Shown here: one piece after another, positions 52,115 through 61,508 of the stretch | How the letters are laid out: the number at the start of each line of letters is the position of its first letter | How positions within the stretch are numbered: position 1 is the first letter of the stretch | Notes under the pieces: model-generated | The model's database searches: none | What the model saw: the letters and a program-made list of their open reading frames with translations, nothing else | Told to the model about the DNA's origin: nothing | Made by a program: the position numbers and the translations under genes | Assembly (NCBI GenBank): GCA_944385935.1 | Contig: CALWZC010000002.1 | Span: forward strand, 62,001-126,000 | Length of the DNA: 64,000 nucleotides | From: an uncultured Anaerofilum sp. | GTDB lineage: Bacteria > Bacillota > Clostridia > Oscillospirales > Ruminococcaceae | Direction: 5' to 3'

Positions 52115-52607
52115 TGTTCTGGCTCCTTTCGGCCGAAAACCGGCTGACAACATCCTCCAGAATCTGCGGTGGCACAAACTGGGAAACATCCCCGCCATAT
52201 CCTGCTACTTGACGCACCGCCGAGGAGGAAAGATACATATAGGCACTACTGGTGGTCATAAACACCGTTTCCAACTCTGGATTAAGTTGCTTGTTAATCA
52301 GTGCCATCTGAAACTCATATTCAAAATCTGTCACTGCTCGCAAGCCTTTTACCAAAGCACAAGCATTTTTTTCCTTTGCATAGTCTGCCAGCAGACCATC
52401 ACAACAATCCGCTTGCACATTGGAAAAACTTTCTGTACAGCGACGCACCAACTCTACCCGTTCTTCCACAGAGAAACTAGGGGTTTTGTTGGGATTCACT
52501 GTAACGGCCACAATCACCAAATCAAACAAAAGGCTGGCTCTGCGAATAATATCCAAATGCCCCAAAGTAATGGGGTCAAAGCTGCCGGGACAAATGGCAA
52601 TTCTCAT
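52077..52607 (-). CDS. coaD: Phosphopantetheine adenylyltransferase
   Basis: Fourth step of coenzyme A synthesis, transferring AMP to 4'-phosphopantetheine. The nucleotidyltransferase motif is CPGSFDPITLGHLDI, with KGLRAVTDFEYEFQMA and MTTSSAYMYLSSSAVRQVA downstream. The ATG at 52607 has AGGAGG six bases upstream and overlaps the rsmD stop by four bases. At 176 aa it is slightly longer than the usual 160 because of a charged C-terminal tail that overlaps the next gene. Confidence 0.96.
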   Translation of the reverse strand: MRIAICPGSFDPITLGHLDIIRRASLLFDLVIVAVTVNPNKTPSFSVEERVELVRRCTESFSNVQADCCDGLLADYAKEKNACALVKGLRAVTDFEYEFQMALINKQLNPELETVFMTTSSAYMYLSSSAVRQVAGYGGDVSQFVPPQILEDVVSRFSAERSQNNERECKRPTQHD

Positions 52608-53155
52608 TGCTGTTCCTCCTGTTTGCAATATTTGCTTACTCGAACAGTTCCATATTTATACTGTTTTTTCAGCACCAGTCCTCCCACTTCTTGGGGCAGT
52701 TGTGCCTGCAACTCACTTTCACACAAAACAATTCCTCCGGGCTGCACCATTCCAGCCACCTGTGGCAAAATCTGCTGCAAAATTTCTTTTCCATAGGGAG
52801 GGTCTAGCAACACCAAATCAAATTTTTCCTTGGTACCTGCCAACAAGGCTTGAGCTGTCATACACACAACTTTGCTTTGGGAAAAGACTCCTGCTGCTCT
52901 GCAATTTTTTTGCACAATGGCAGCCGCTTGGGGGTTTTCATCGCAAAATACGCAGCGTGCTGCTCCACGGGACAAAGCCTCAATGCCCAGTTGTCCACTG
53001 CCTGCAAACAAATCCAGCACCATAGCACCGGGCACCGAAAATTGAACTGCACTAAACATTCCCTCTTTTACTCGGTTGATGGTGGGGCGAGTAATCTCCT
53101 CTCCCGGCAAAGTTTCCAACTGTATTCCCCTTGCTGTTCCTGCAACTACACGCAT
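52604..53155 (-). CDS. rsmD: 16S rRNA m2G966 methyltransferase RsmD
   Basis: The 183-aa enzyme begins MRVVAGTARGIQLETLPGEE, and has RPTINRVKEGMFSAVQF, SAM site VLDLFAGSGQLGIEALSRGA and the catalytic LVLLDPPYGKE. AAGGAGG precedes the ATG at 53155. It heads the rsmD-coaD pair found in most bacteria. Confidence 0.95.
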   Translation of the reverse strand: MRVVAGTARGIQLETLPGEEITRPTINRVKEGMFSAVQFSVPGAMVLDLFAGSGQLGIEALSRGAARCVFCDENPQAAAIVQKNCRAAGVFSQSKVVCMTAQALLAGTKEKFDLVLLDPPYGKEILQQILPQVAGMVQPGGIVLCESELQAQLPQEVGGLVLKKQYKYGTVRVSKYCKQEEQQ

Positions 53156-53213
53156 TCCCGCCAGCCTCCTTATAAATACCACATTCCTATTGGGCAGATT
53201 TTACCCTTGCTCT

Positions 53214-53242
53214 ATTATGAAAGTTTCTCCCTTCTTTGTCAA
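53214..53242 (-). promoter_or_regulatory. Promoter for rsmD-coaD
   Basis: On the minus strand perfect TTGACA (53242-53237), a 17-bp spacer and CATAAT (53219-53214). Confidence 0.8.
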
Positions 53243-53284
53243 GAGATTCCTTCTCATCCAAATATTTCCTCTTTTCAAACAAAC

Positions 53285-55129
53285 TTATTCTTGCTCATCT
53301 GCCGGATGAAATTCCTCCCAGATGTTCTGTGCCACCTTTTTGCTTAGCCCTTTTACCTGTTGCAATTCCTCTATGGTTGCTTGCCGCACTGCCCCCACCG
53401 AGCGAAAATGATTCAACAATGCTTTGGCAGTGGCAGGGCCTACCCCTGCAATCTGGGTTAAACTAGAAGCGTAGGACTTCTTTTTTTGGCTTTGCCGCTG
53501 ATACTGAATGGAAAACCGGTGTACTTCATCCTGAATGGAGGTGATAAACCCAAACACCCCCTTGTGCATGGAGATGGCAATTTCCTCCCCTTGGGCTGTG
53601 ACAATGGCACGGGTGCGGTGCTTATCATCCTTTACCATGCCAAAAAGGGGCACATCTTGCAGGGGAGTTCCTTGCAATACTCGCTTTACCACGCTTACCT
53701 GTCCTTTTCCACCATCTAACAAAATCAGGTCTGGCTTTTCTCCAAACTGTCCAGAAGTTCCTTTTTCGTATTCCTGCACACGGCGTGTTAGCACTTCTGC
53801 CATACTGCCATAATCATCTGTACCTAACACAGAACGAATTTTAAACTTCCGATACCCGCTTTTTTTTGGTTTGCCATTTTCAAAGACAATCATTCCTCCA
53901 ACGCTGGTACCATCGCCCCAGTTGGAAATGTCATAGCTTTCAATGATGTGGGGGGCTTCTTTTAACCCCAATAAGTGGGCAGTTTCATCCAATAAACGCC
54001 CTGCTTTGTCAATTCCACTTCGGCTGTTTTCTCGTGCTAACCGTTCCACTGCATTTACATAGGCCATTTGCACCAGACGGGCGTTGTCTCCTCTTTCTGG
54101 GGTATACAGCTTTACTTTGCTTCCCCTTGCTTGGGTCAATGCCTCACAAAGCAACTCTTGGTCGGGTAAGGGAGCATCCACCGCAATGACTTTTGGGGGA
54201 ATTTCTCCCCCAGAAAGATAATACCGAGGTAAAAATTCCTCTCTCAAGGTATCAATGTTCAGGGTATCTTTGAACAAGAATTCTTTTTTATCACTCAATT
54301 TCCCTTGGCGAAACCGCAAGATAGCAGCGCATACGCCCCCTGCTGCCCCAGCAAAAGCAATGACATCCTGTTCTTTCTCGTCCTCTGTGACTACCCGTTG
54401 ACCGGGCATTACCTTTTCAATAGCAGCAATCTGGTCACGGAGCAAAGCGGCTTTTTCAAAGTCCAGCCGTTCCGCCGCTTCTTCCATTCGCTGACGAAGA
54501 CTTTTTAAAATCTCAGCTTTTCCCAGTCGAATCATACGCACTGCGCCGTTGACCGCCTCTTGATATTGTTCCTGCTTAATTTTCCCTGTACACACTGCCA
54601 TGCAACGGCCAATATGAGCATTAAGACAAGGGCGTCCTTTGCGAAAATCTTGGGGAAATTTTCGGTTACAGGTGGGCAACTTAAAGGCAATGTTGGCAGT
54701 TTCCACCATTTCACGCACCGCAAAGCCTGAGGTATAAGGCCCCAGATACTCCGCACCATCTTCCTCTTTTTGCAGGGCGGCAGTGACACGGCTCCATGGG
54801 CCTTTGCTAATGCGAACATAACTATAGCCCTTGTCATCCTTCAGAAGAATATTATACTTTGGCATATGGGTTTTGATTTGGCTTGCTTCCAATACCAAGG
54901 CTTCAAACTCGCTGGTGGTTACAATCACATCAAATTCAAAAGCATTGCGAATCATCTGGGTTACTTTAGCATCGTGAGGCACTCCCTCCCGAAAATATTG
55001 GCTCACTCGTGTGCGCAACCGCTTTGCTTTTCCAATATAGATAATTTCTTGCTGTTTGTTGCGAATGATATACACACCCGGCAGCAAGGGCAATGCACAG
55101 GCTTTTTGATACAGTTCTTGTTTTGTCAC
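53285..55129 (-). CDS. uvrC: UvrABC system endonuclease subunit UvrC
   Basis: The incision nuclease of nucleotide excision repair. It has the N-terminal GIY-YIG domain (LPGVYIIRNKQQEIIYIGKAKRL), a UvrB-binding UVR motif (about 200-235), the RNase-H-like 5' nuclease domain with IESYDISNWGDGTSVG and LLDGGKGQ, and a C-terminal double helix-hairpin-helix (IAGVGPATAKALL). The GTG at 55129 follows GGAGG and gives 614 aa. The open frame to 55207 lacks homology. Confidence 0.96.
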   Translation of the reverse strand: MTKQELYQKACALPLLPGVYIIRNKQQEIIYIGKAKRLRTRVSQYFREGVPHDAKVTQMIRNAFEFDVIVTTSEFEALVLEASQIKTHMPKYNILLKDDKGYSYVRISKGPWSRVTAALQKEEDGAEYLGPYTSGFAVREMVETANIAFKLPTCNRKFPQDFRKGRPCLNAHIGRCMAVCTGKIKQEQYQEAVNGAVRMIRLGKAEILKSLRQRMEEAAERLDFEKAALLRDQIAAIEKVMPGQRVVTEDEKEQDVIAFAGAAGGVCAAILRFRQGKLSDKKEFLFKDTLNIDTLREEFLPRYYLSGGEIPPKVIAVDAPLPDQELLCEALTQARGSKVKLYTPERGDNARLVQMAYVNAVERLARENSRSGIDKAGRLLDETAHLLGLKEAPHIIESYDISNWGDGTSVGGMIVFENGKPKKSGYRKFKIRSVLGTDDYGSMAEVLTRRVQEYEKGTSGQFGEKPDLILLDGGKGQVSVVKRVLQGTPLQDVPLFGMVKDDKHRTRAIVTAQGEEIAISMHKGVFGFITSIQDEVHRFSIQYQRQSQKKKSYASSLTQIAGVGPATAKALLNHFRSVGAVRQATIEELQQVKGLSKKVAQNIWEEFHPADEQE

Positions 55130-55204
55130 AACAATCCTCCCTCCTCCTTCTGCTCTTTGGTTAGTATGGCACAAGGCTCCCAAAAGGAACCCTTTGGTAT
55201 ATAA

Positions 55205-55234
55205 CAAAAAACGCCCGGTCTTTTTCGACCGGGC
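55205..55234 (-). terminator. ptsH terminator
   Basis: GCCCGGTC/GACCGGGC arms (55227-55234 with 55213-55220) and a 6-nt loop, followed on the minus strand by GTTTTTTG. Confidence 0.9.
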
Positions 55235-55251
55235 TGTTGAACAGCATTTGC

Positions 55252-55515
55252 TTACTCGGTAAAACCGGAGTTCACCAATTTGATGAGGCCCTCTACAGCA
55301 GCCTGCTCATCGGCACCATCTGCAATAATCCGGATAGTGGTACCGCCTACAATTCCCAGACTGAGAACACCCAGCAAACTCTTTGCGTTTACACGGCGTT
55401 CCTCTTTCTCCACCCAAATGGAGGATTTGAATTCATTTGCCTTCTGAATGAAGAAGGTGGCAGGGCGAGCGTGCAGGCCCACCTGATTTTCAACGGTAAC
55501 TTCTTTTACGAACAT
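55252..55515 (-). CDS. ptsH: Phosphocarrier protein HPr
   Basis: An 87-aa HPr with the active loop NQVGLHARPATFF (His15 by family numbering) and regulatory serine in NAKSLLGVLSLG, the site used by HPr kinase for catabolite repression in Firmicutes. It passes phosphate from Enzyme I to sugar-specific EIIA proteins. ptsI is not adjacent. It is a single-gene unit with a clear promoter and terminator. Confidence 0.96.
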   Translation of the reverse strand: MFVKEVTVENQVGLHARPATFFIQKANEFKSSIWVEKEERRVNAKSLLGVLSLGIVGGTTIRIIADGADEQAAVEGLIKLVNSGFTE

Positions 55516-55560
55516 AGTCGAACACTCCTGTTTCCTGCGTTGAATTTTGGCTTTGGTTAT

Positions 55561-55589
55561 ATTTTACCTTATCCGTGGTATTCCGTCAA
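55561..55589 (-). promoter_or_regulatory. Promoter for ptsH
   Basis: On the minus strand TTGACG (55589-55584), a 17-bp spacer and TAAAAT (55566-55561). Between it and trmD the DNA is AT-rich with only a weak terminator. Confidence 0.8.
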
Positions 55590-55645
55590 CAGTTGAAGCA
55601 CAGCTTTTTTCTATTTTTGTCATTTCTGGAAAAACCACCAGCATT

Positions 55646-55685
55646 AAAAACAAATAGTTTAGCGTTTTTGCTAATTGTTTTTGTA
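55646..55685 (-). terminator. Weak terminator after trmD
   Basis: On the minus strand a TTAGC/GCTAA hairpin (55670-55674 with 55659-55663), loosely extended by A/T pairs, is followed by TTTTTAATG. Confidence 0.5.
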
Positions 55686-55735
55686 AAAAAAATATTTTTC
55701 TATGCTATGCAACCAAATTTAATGAAAAGTTCTTG

Positions 55736-56476
55736 CTATTTTTTTTTCTTTTTTTCATTGGGCTGAGGGGGATTTTCTTGCAGATATTGCTGCCAAAGGT
55801 CGGGTCTGCGCTGCTGGGTACGCTGCTTTGCTTGCTCTTGCCGCCACTGTTGAATATTGGCATGATGACCCGACAGCAAAACCGCCGGCACTGCCCGTTC
55901 CTGCCAAACCTCCGGCCGTGTATACTGGGGATATTCCAGCAATGTATTCCAGTGGCTTTCTTCTTGGTATCCCTCCGGGTCGCTTAACACTCCCGGCTGT
56001 AACCGCAGCACACTATCCGCCACCACCAAAGCAGCCAATTCGCCCCCTGTTAGAACATAATCCCCAATGCTGATTTCCTCATCTGCCAGTTCTTCAATGA
56101 CTCGTTCATCAATTCCCTCATAATGGCCGCAAACCAAAAGAATGTTTTCTTTTTGGGCAAGTTCCTTTGCCTTTTGTTGGCTGTAGGGCTGCCCCGCTGC
56201 GGTCATAAATACAATATGCGGTCTAGGTCTGCCTTGTTCCTGATTTTGGCGAATAATCTCCATACAGCAATCATAGATGGGCTGGGCATTCATTACCATA
56301 CCACAGCCGCCGCCATAGGGATAATCGTCCACCTGCTTTTGTTTGTTAAGGGTATAGTCCCGAATCTGATGGCAATGGAGTTCAAACAGCTCTTTTTTAC
56401 GAGCACGTCCAATGATACTTTCGCTCATAACGGTTTCGCAAAGCTGAGGAAAGAGGGTAGCAATGTCAATCCTCAT
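55736..56476 (-). CDS. trmD: tRNA (guanine-N1-)-methyltransferase TrmD
   Basis: TrmD makes m1G37, which prevents +1 frameshifting. The trefoil-knot SAM site is LVCGHYEGIDERVIEE and EISIGDYVLTGGELAA; YPYGGGCGMVM lies before it and the C-terminal domain has PEVWQERAVPAVLLSGHH. At 246 aa it is complete, ending in a basic tail. Its ATG overlaps the rimM stop by four bases. Confidence 0.96.
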   Translation of the reverse strand: MRIDIATLFPQLCETVMSESIIGRARKKELFELHCHQIRDYTLNKQKQVDDYPYGGGCGMVMNAQPIYDCCMEIIRQNQEQGRPRPHIVFMTAAGQPYSQQKAKELAQKENILLVCGHYEGIDERVIEELADEEISIGDYVLTGGELAALVVADSVLRLQPGVLSDPEGYQEESHWNTLLEYPQYTRPEVWQERAVPAVLLSGHHANIQQWRQEQAKQRTQQRRPDLWQQYLQENPPQPNEKKKKK

Positions 56477-57000
56477 TCATCCCCACTCCTCTGCTCTCCA
56501 AACATTCCCTCAATGGGGCGCACTAAGATATATTCTTCCTCTGGACAGAGTGTGTCTAAAAACTCTGCCACAGCGGGGAAAAGGAACTCCTGTCCTGCAT
56601 CGTTGCGGATGGTATACACATCGTTGGCTGCTGGATGGGAAATATTAGTCACCTTTCCATATACCACTCCTGTGTCTGCATCTCGCACCTCACAGCCTAA
56701 AATATCCTGTACAAAATAGCGGCCTTCCTCTAAAGGCATATCCACACGAGCCGCCCAAACGGTTTTTCCCACCAGTTTTCGGGCTGCGTCCATGTCAGAC
56801 ACACCTTCAAACTGCACCAAACACATATTTTTGTGGGGGCGAGCAGATTCTATTTTGCAAGGGTTGGCTCCCTCGGCCAGATATAACCGTGGTAAAGCAC
56901 ATAAAAACTCCGGCTCATCGCACCATGGGTAAATTTTCACTTCTCCCATAATGCCATGAGTGGTTACAATTTCGCCAATTTCCAAAAATGCTTTTAGCAT
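56473..57000 (-). CDS. rimM: 16S rRNA processing protein RimM
   Basis: RimM helps mature the 30S head. The 175-aa protein starts FLEIGEIVTTHGIMGEVKIYPW and has GRYFVQDILGCEV and NDVYTIRNDAGQEFLFPAV, typical of the RimM and PRC-barrel domains. The ATG at 57000 has GGAGGAAGG upstream. The open frame extends to 57036. A terminator-like hairpin lies in the 83-bp gap to khpA. Confidence 0.94.
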   Translation of the reverse strand: MLKAFLEIGEIVTTHGIMGEVKIYPWCDEPEFLCALPRLYLAEGANPCKIESARPHKNMCLVQFEGVSDMDAARKLVGKTVWAARVDMPLEEGRYFVQDILGCEVRDADTGVVYGKVTNISHPAANDVYTIRNDAGQEFLFPAVAEFLDTLCPEEEYILVRPIEGMFGEQRSGDE

Positions 57001-57051
57001 GGTACCTTCCTCCGAGATTGCTGTAGATTCCTGCATTGTTGTTACATTGAA

Positions 57052-57078
57052 AGAAAAAAGAGCCCCGGCGGGACTCTT
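57052..57078 (-). terminator. Internal terminator between khpA and rimM
   Basis: On the minus strand a 9-bp stem (57078-57070 with 57066-57058, one G-U pair) with a 3-nt loop is followed by a run of T. It lies inside an otherwise continuous operon. Confidence 0.75.
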
Positions 57079-57083
57079 CTTAT

Positions 57084-57317
57084 TCAGTCGATTTCCACCA
57101 TGACCTTCACGCCTTTATGCACACCAGCAGCACGCATAACAACACGGATGGCCTTCGCAATTCGACCCTGTTTGCCGATTACACGGCCCATGTCGCCCTC
57201 TGCAACAGATAGGTGGTATACTACCACGCCTTCTTCATTAGGCTCATCAGCCGTTACCTGCACAGCATCCTTGTCATCTACAAGGCCCTTTGCAACAGCA
57301 ACAAGCAGTTCTTCCAT
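57084..57317 (-). CDS. khpA: KH-domain RNA-binding protein KhpA (YlqC)
   Basis: A 77-aa single KH-domain protein with VGRVIGKQGRIAKAIR-type GxxG loop (here GRVIGKQGRIAKAI). KhpA pairs with KhpB/Jag to bind RNA and affects cell size in streptococci. The position between rpsP and rimM is conserved in Firmicutes. It follows rpsP by 21 bp. Confidence 0.93.
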   Translation of the reverse strand: MEELLVAVAKGLVDDKDAVQVTADEPNEEGVVVYHLSVAEGDMGRVIGKQGRIAKAIRVVMRAAGVHKGVKVMVEID

Positions 57318-57338
57318 GGTTCAGATTTCCTCCATTCC

Positions 57339-57581
57339 TTACAGAATCTCGGACTTCTTCAGCAGAGCACGAACGGTATCGGTGGGCTGAGCTCCAGTGG
57401 AAATCCACTTCTTAGCCTTCTCGCCATCAATCTTTACAACAGCGGGCTCTTTGGTGGGGTCATAGTAACCAATTTCCTCGATAAAACGACCATCGCGGGG
57501 GAAGCGGCTATCTGCCACCACAACACGATAGAAAGGAGCCTTCTTTGCGCCCATGCGACGCAATCTAATTTTAACAGCCAT
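57339..57581 (-). CDS. rpsP: Ribosomal protein S16 (bS16)
   Basis: The 80-aa protein starts [24 protein letters not shown] and includes [14 protein letters not shown], both diagnostic. AGGAGGTG lies eight bases before the ATG at 57581; an ATG three codons earlier overlaps the ribosome site. It lies between ffh and khpA. Confidence 0.97.
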   Translation of the reverse strand: MAVKIRLRRMGAKKAPFYRVVVADSRFPRDGRFIEEIGYYDPTKEPAVVKIDGEKAKKWISTGAQPTDTVRALLKKSEIL

Positions 57582-57649
57582 TTCTGTCACCTCCTGTAGT
57601 AGATGTGTATATGGTTGTATTTCAACCGGACAATTTCCGGAAAATACCT

Positions 57650-58978
57650 TTACTTTTTTCTGCCCAGTCCAAACCGACGGGCAAACCCTTTCGGGCCTTT
57701 TTTAAATTGTTTCAGCAGCTTGCTCATCTGTTCAAACTGCTTTAGCAGGCGGTTTACATCCTCCACCTTTGTGCCACTACCTGCGGCAATGCGCCGCTTG
57801 CGCTTGGGGTCAATGATGGAAGGTTTTGCACGCTCGGCAGGGGTCATACTTTGAATAATTGCCTCTGTACGGGCAAAGATTCTTTCGTCAATGTCCTCGG
57901 GGTTGATTTTGTTTCCACCGGGAAGCATAGACAAAAGCCCTGCTGCACCGCCCATTTTTTTCATCTGGCCAAGTTGCTCCAACATATCGTTTAGGTCAAA
58001 CTTGTTTTCCAGCATCCGTTTGGCAGTTTCTTCTGCTTTTTTCAGGTCTTGGGTTTCCTGTGCCTTTTCAATGAGGGTAAGCACATCGCCCATTCCCAAA
58101 ATTCGGCTTGCCATACGGTCAGGATGGAATTGCTCCAAATCCTCGATTTTTTCACCAACGCCCACAAATTTAATGGGCTTTCCGGTTACATGACGGGCAG
58201 ACAATGCCGCACCACCACGGGTATCGCCATCCAACTTGGTAAGGATAATGCCATCCACTTCCACAGCCTCGTTGAATGTCTTTGCCACATTCACTGCATC
58301 TTGACCAGCCATGGCGTCAATTACCAGCAGAACCTCATCCACCTCAATGGTTTCTTTAATTCTGCCCAGCTCTGCCATCAACTCTTGGTCAATATGCAAG
58401 CGACCGGCGGTATCCAAAATCACAATGTCATTGCCATGGTCTTTTGCATGGGCTACCGCTTTCTTTGCGATAATTTCCGGTTTCTCCTGTCCCAATTCAA
58501 ACACAGGTACACCGGCTTTTTCACCTACAATCCGCAACTGGTCAATGGCAGCCGGACGGTAAATATCACAAGCTACCAGCAAAGGATGGTGCCCCTGCTT
58601 CTTGAAGTAGCAACCCAATTTTGCGGAGTGGGTGGTTTTACCAGAACCCTGCAAGCCACACATCATAATGACAGTGGGAGGCTTGGACTTGATGTGCACA
58701 CGAGCAGCCTCGCCGCCCATTAGGGCTGTGAGTTCCTCGTTTACCACCTTAACCACCTGTTGAGCAGGTGTGAGGCTTTCCATAACCTCTTGGCCCATGG
58801 CTTTCTCGGTTACAGAGGCAATAAATTCTTTTGCAACCTTATAGTTAACATCGGCATCCAGCAGTGCCATTCGCACTTCTCGCATGGCAGCCTTGATGTC
58901 TGCTTCTGTCAGCTTTCCCTTTCCCCGTAGTTTTTTGAACACTTGGGTTAGTTTGTCGCTCAAAGATTCAAACGCCAT
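57650..58978 (-). CDS. ffh: Signal recognition particle GTPase Ffh
   Basis: The 442-aa SRP54 homologue targets membrane and secreted proteins co-translationally. N domain is followed by the G domain with [24 protein letters not shown] and [13 protein letters not shown], then a Met-rich M domain with RERIPGMG-like linker and basic RNA-binding stretch [12 protein letters not shown], ending in a Lys/Arg tail. It follows ylxM by 14 bp. Confidence 0.97.
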   Translation of the reverse strand: MAFESLSDKLTQVFKKLRGKGKLTEADIKAAMREVRMALLDADVNYKVAKEFIASVTEKAMGQEVMESLTPAQQVVKVVNEELTALMGGEAARVHIKSKPPTVIMMCGLQGSGKTTHSAKLGCYFKKQGHHPLLVACDIYRPAAIDQLRIVGEKAGVPVFELGQEKPEIIAKKAVAHAKDHGNDIVILDTAGRLHIDQELMAELGRIKETIEVDEVLLVIDAMAGQDAVNVAKTFNEAVEVDGIILTKLDGDTRGGAALSARHVTGKPIKFVGVGEKIEDLEQFHPDRMASRILGMGDVLTLIEKAQETQDLKKAEETAKRMLENKFDLNDMLEQLGQMKKMGGAAGLLSMLPGGNKINPEDIDERIFARTEAIIQSMTPAERAKPSIIDPKRKRRIAAGSGTKVEDVNRLLKQFEQMSKLLKQFKKGPKGFARRFGLGRKK

Positions 58979-58992
58979 TGCCTCGTCCCCCT

Positions 58993-59358
58993 TTATTCGG
59001 AAATAGATGCCAGAATCTCCAGCATTTTTTCACAGCCTTGCTCTACAGCAGGCAGTGGCTGGGTCTGTTGCCCGTTGCAGCTCTGCACCTCTTTTACAAT
59101 CTGTTCCAGTTGTCGAATGCGTTGCTGCACTGCACCAAACCGACGAACCATTCCTACCTTTTCCTCCAACTGGAGCAAAATGCCTTCGGCACGCTTGATG
59201 GCATCCCGAACGCCTTGCCTGGTAATTCCAAAATTTTCGGAAATTTCAGCAAGAGAAAGGTCATCGTTGTAGTATTGTTCCATTACTTCTTTCTGTTTTG
59301 GGCTAAGCACATCGCCATAAAAATCCAACAGATAAGAAATCTCAAGATTTTTCGGCAT
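58993..59358 (-). CDS. ylxM: YlxM family DNA-binding protein
   Basis: A 121-aa helix-turn-helix protein beginning LEISYLLDFYGDVLSPKQKE, with SLAEISENFGITRQGVRDAIKRAE as the sigma-like HTH. In Firmicutes ylxM precedes ffh and may aid SRP function or regulate the operon; this is not proven. GGGAGGG precedes the ATG at 59358; an ATG five codons earlier is possible but has a poorer site. Confidence 0.92.
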   Translation of the reverse strand: MPKNLEISYLLDFYGDVLSPKQKEVMEQYYNDDLSLAEISENFGITRQGVRDAIKRAEGILLQLEEKVGMVRRFGAVQQRIRQLEQIVKEVQSCNGQQTQPLPAVEQGCEKMLEILASISE

Positions 59359-59413
59359 TGTGTTCCCTCCCAAACAGGTTGTAAAGGCTTTTGCTTTACA
59401 CCCAGCGTTGCCT

Positions 59414-59442
59414 ATTCTATCATACCCTTTTCAAAAAGTCAA
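59414..59442 (-). promoter_or_regulatory. Promoter for the ylxM-ffh-rpsP operon
   Basis: On the minus strand TTGACT (59442-59437), a 17-bp spacer and TAGAAT (59419-59414), close to consensus, about 60 bp before ylxM. Confidence 0.85.
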
Positions 59443-59469
59443 CGCTTTTTTTCGGATTTTTTTAGGCTA

Positions 59470-60135
59470 TCACATCAATTTTTGACCGTTGATAATTCCC
59501 TCAAACTTTAATCCAAAAAAATCCGCTGCCCGTCGGCAAAGGAGCATTCGTTCCATAAAAATTTCAAAATATTCCAAAATGGGGCAAACTTCGGTGTCCA
59601 GTTCCATTTGTAGAGAGAATATCATATTATCTTTGTCCAGCACTGTTTTGGAATGATGGACTGCATAGTTTACTCTGTCATGAATATCTGTTTGAATATC
59701 CGCTTTACTTCTCACACGGCTGCGGCGTACGTCGGTTTTATCTGCCAAAATCAGGGCTGCGGCTACCTCATTTACAGGAAAGGCTGTTTTTTCATCATGG
59801 TTGCCGATAGCTGTCACCACAGCTGCTAATTCCTCTGGAGCCATTCCCATTTTATCCAAAATCCGAAAAGCCATCACTGCGCCGCTTTGTGCATGGTCAA
59901 TGCGATTAACCACATTTCCAATATCGTGCATATAGCCCGCAATGGCTGCCAACTCACAGGTACAGGCTGGATAGCCTAGCTGTTCCAGCAGGTCGCTGGC
60001 AACCTTGGCACATTTAGAAACATGAGCAAAAGAGTGCTCTGTATACCCCAAAGCCTGCAAGGAACGGTCTGCCTCTTGGATATAAATTTTAATTTCTTCA
60101 CTTTCTCGAACTTGCTGATAGGTAATTGTACTCAT
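59470..60135 (-). CDS. HD-domain phosphohydrolase of unknown substrate
   Basis: A 221-aa protein with an HD-type metal site: His in EHSFAHVSKCAKVA, HD in GYMHDIGNV, IGNHDE and a late Asp in ILADKTDVRRSR. The substrate could be a nucleotide or cyclic nucleotide. No membrane segment or extra domain. AAGGAGG precedes the ATG. It lies between lysA and ylxM on the same strand but is separated from lysA by a terminator. Confidence 0.85.
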   Translation of the reverse strand: MSTITYQQVRESEEIKIYIQEADRSLQALGYTEHSFAHVSKCAKVASDLLEQLGYPACTCELAAIAGYMHDIGNVVNRIDHAQSGAVMAFRILDKMGMAPEELAAVVTAIGNHDEKTAFPVNEVAAALILADKTDVRRSRVRSKADIQTDIHDRVNYAVHHSKTVLDKDNMIFSLQMELDTEVCPILEYFEIFMERMLLCRRAADFFGLKFEGIINGQKLM

Positions 60136-60157
60136 ATTCTCTTATCCTCCTTTTTGC

Positions 60158-60191
60158 AAAAAAGCACCCAAACATAAAACAGTTTGAGTGC
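60158..60191 (-). terminator. lysA terminator
   Basis: A 10-bp stem (60182-60191 with 60164-60173, one G-U pair) followed on the minus strand by six T. It lies just upstream of the HD gene and its ribosome site. Confidence 0.8.
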
Positions 60192-60197
60192 AAAAAA

Positions 60198-61457
60198 TCA
60201 TTTTTTAAAGAACGGGCTAAAATCAAAGGTGGCAAAATAATCCTCTGGTCTTTCGGCACGACGAATCAACTGATGGCTGCCGTCCTCTTTCAACAGCACC
60301 TCAGCACTTCTCAGTTTTCCGTTGTAATTATACCCCATGGCAAAACCATGGGCTCCTGTGTCGTGGATGGCAACAATGTCCCCAATGTTTGTTTCTGGCA
60401 ACATACGGTCAATGGCAAATTTGTCGTTGTTTTCGCACAATCCACCAGTAACATCATACTTGTGGTCACAAGGCTGATTTTCCTTGCCTAAAACAGTAAT
60501 GTGGTGGTAGGCACCATACATTGCTGGACGCATCAAATCCGCAGCACAGGCATCCAATCCCAAATACTCTTTATAAATATGCTTTTGGTGCAGCACAGTG
60601 GCAATCAAATGGCCAAAGGGCCCCAACATAAACCGGCCCAGCTCGGTATAAATGGCAAGGTCATCCATTCCCGCAGGTACCAGAACTTCTTCATAGGCTT
60701 GGCGCACACCCTCACCCACTGCCAAAATATCAGTAGGCTGTTGGTCAGGACGATAGGGAATTCCTACGCCACCAGACAGATTGATAAAGGCAATATGGGC
60801 ACCAGTTTCTTGATGCAGCTCTACCGCTAATTCAAACAAAATCCTTGCCAGTTTGGGGTAATACTCATTTGCCACAGTATTGCTTGCTAAAAAGGCATGG
60901 ATTCCAAAATGTTTGGCACCCTTTTTCAATAAAATGCGGTATGCCTCTTTCATCTGTTCTTTGGTCATGCCATATTTTGCCTCGCCGGGAGTGTCCATAA
61001 TGGCATTGTTGATAGCAAATTCTCCGCCGGGATTGTACCGGCAGCAAATGGTTTCGGGAATGCCTGCTACTTTATCCAAAAATTCCACATGGGTAAAATC
61101 ATCCAAATTGATAATTGCCCCCATTTGTGCAGCTTTTTGCATATCCTCCACTGGAGTTACATTGGAGGAAAACATCACATCATGGCCAGTAAAGCCACAG
61201 GCTTCCGCCATCAATAATTCTGTGTAGCTGGAGCAATCTACACCACAGCCTTCTTCTTGCAAAATTTTTAAAATATAGGGGTTTGGGGTGGCTTTCACTG
61301 CAAAATATTCCCGAAACCCTTTGTTCCATGCAAAGGCTTTCAAGAGCTTGCGGGCATTTTCACGGATTCCTTTTTCATCATACACATGGAACGGTGTGGG
61401 CACATCCTCCATAATGGCCTGTGCCTGTTCCAAAGTCAAAAACGGCTTTTTCTCCAT
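60198..61457 (-). CDS. lysA: Diaminopimelate decarboxylase
   Basis: Last step of lysine synthesis, meso-DAP to lysine; DAP itself is a wall precursor. The 419-aa PLP enzyme has the Schiff-base lysine in YFAVKATPNPYIL, the GGVGIPYRPDQ loop, ELGRFMLGPFGHL and the C-terminal LCENNDKFA and IHDTGAHGFAMGYNYNG. GGAGGGAT precedes two adjacent ATG codons (61460 and 61457); I chose the second for spacing. The frame is open to 61703 but that part is non-coding and holds the promoter. Confidence 0.93.
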   Translation of the reverse strand: MEKKPFLTLEQAQAIMEDVPTPFHVYDEKGIRENARKLLKAFAWNKGFREYFAVKATPNPYILKILQEEGCGVDCSSYTELLMAEACGFTGHDVMFSSNVTPVEDMQKAAQMGAIINLDDFTHVEFLDKVAGIPETICCRYNPGGEFAINNAIMDTPGEAKYGMTKEQMKEAYRILLKKGAKHFGIHAFLASNTVANEYYPKLARILFELAVELHQETGAHIAFINLSGGVGIPYRPDQQPTDILAVGEGVRQAYEEVLVPAGMDDLAIYTELGRFMLGPFGHLIATVLHQKHIYKEYLGLDACAADLMRPAMYGAYHHITVLGKENQPCDHKYDVTGGLCENNDKFAIDRMLPETNIGDIVAIHDTGAHGFAMGYNYNGKLRSAEVLLKEDGSHQLIRRAERPEDYFATFDFSPFFKK

Positions 61458-61508
61458 CATATCCCTCCAAAATGGTTTTTCCATTCTTTTTCCACATCCA
61501 TTGCCATT

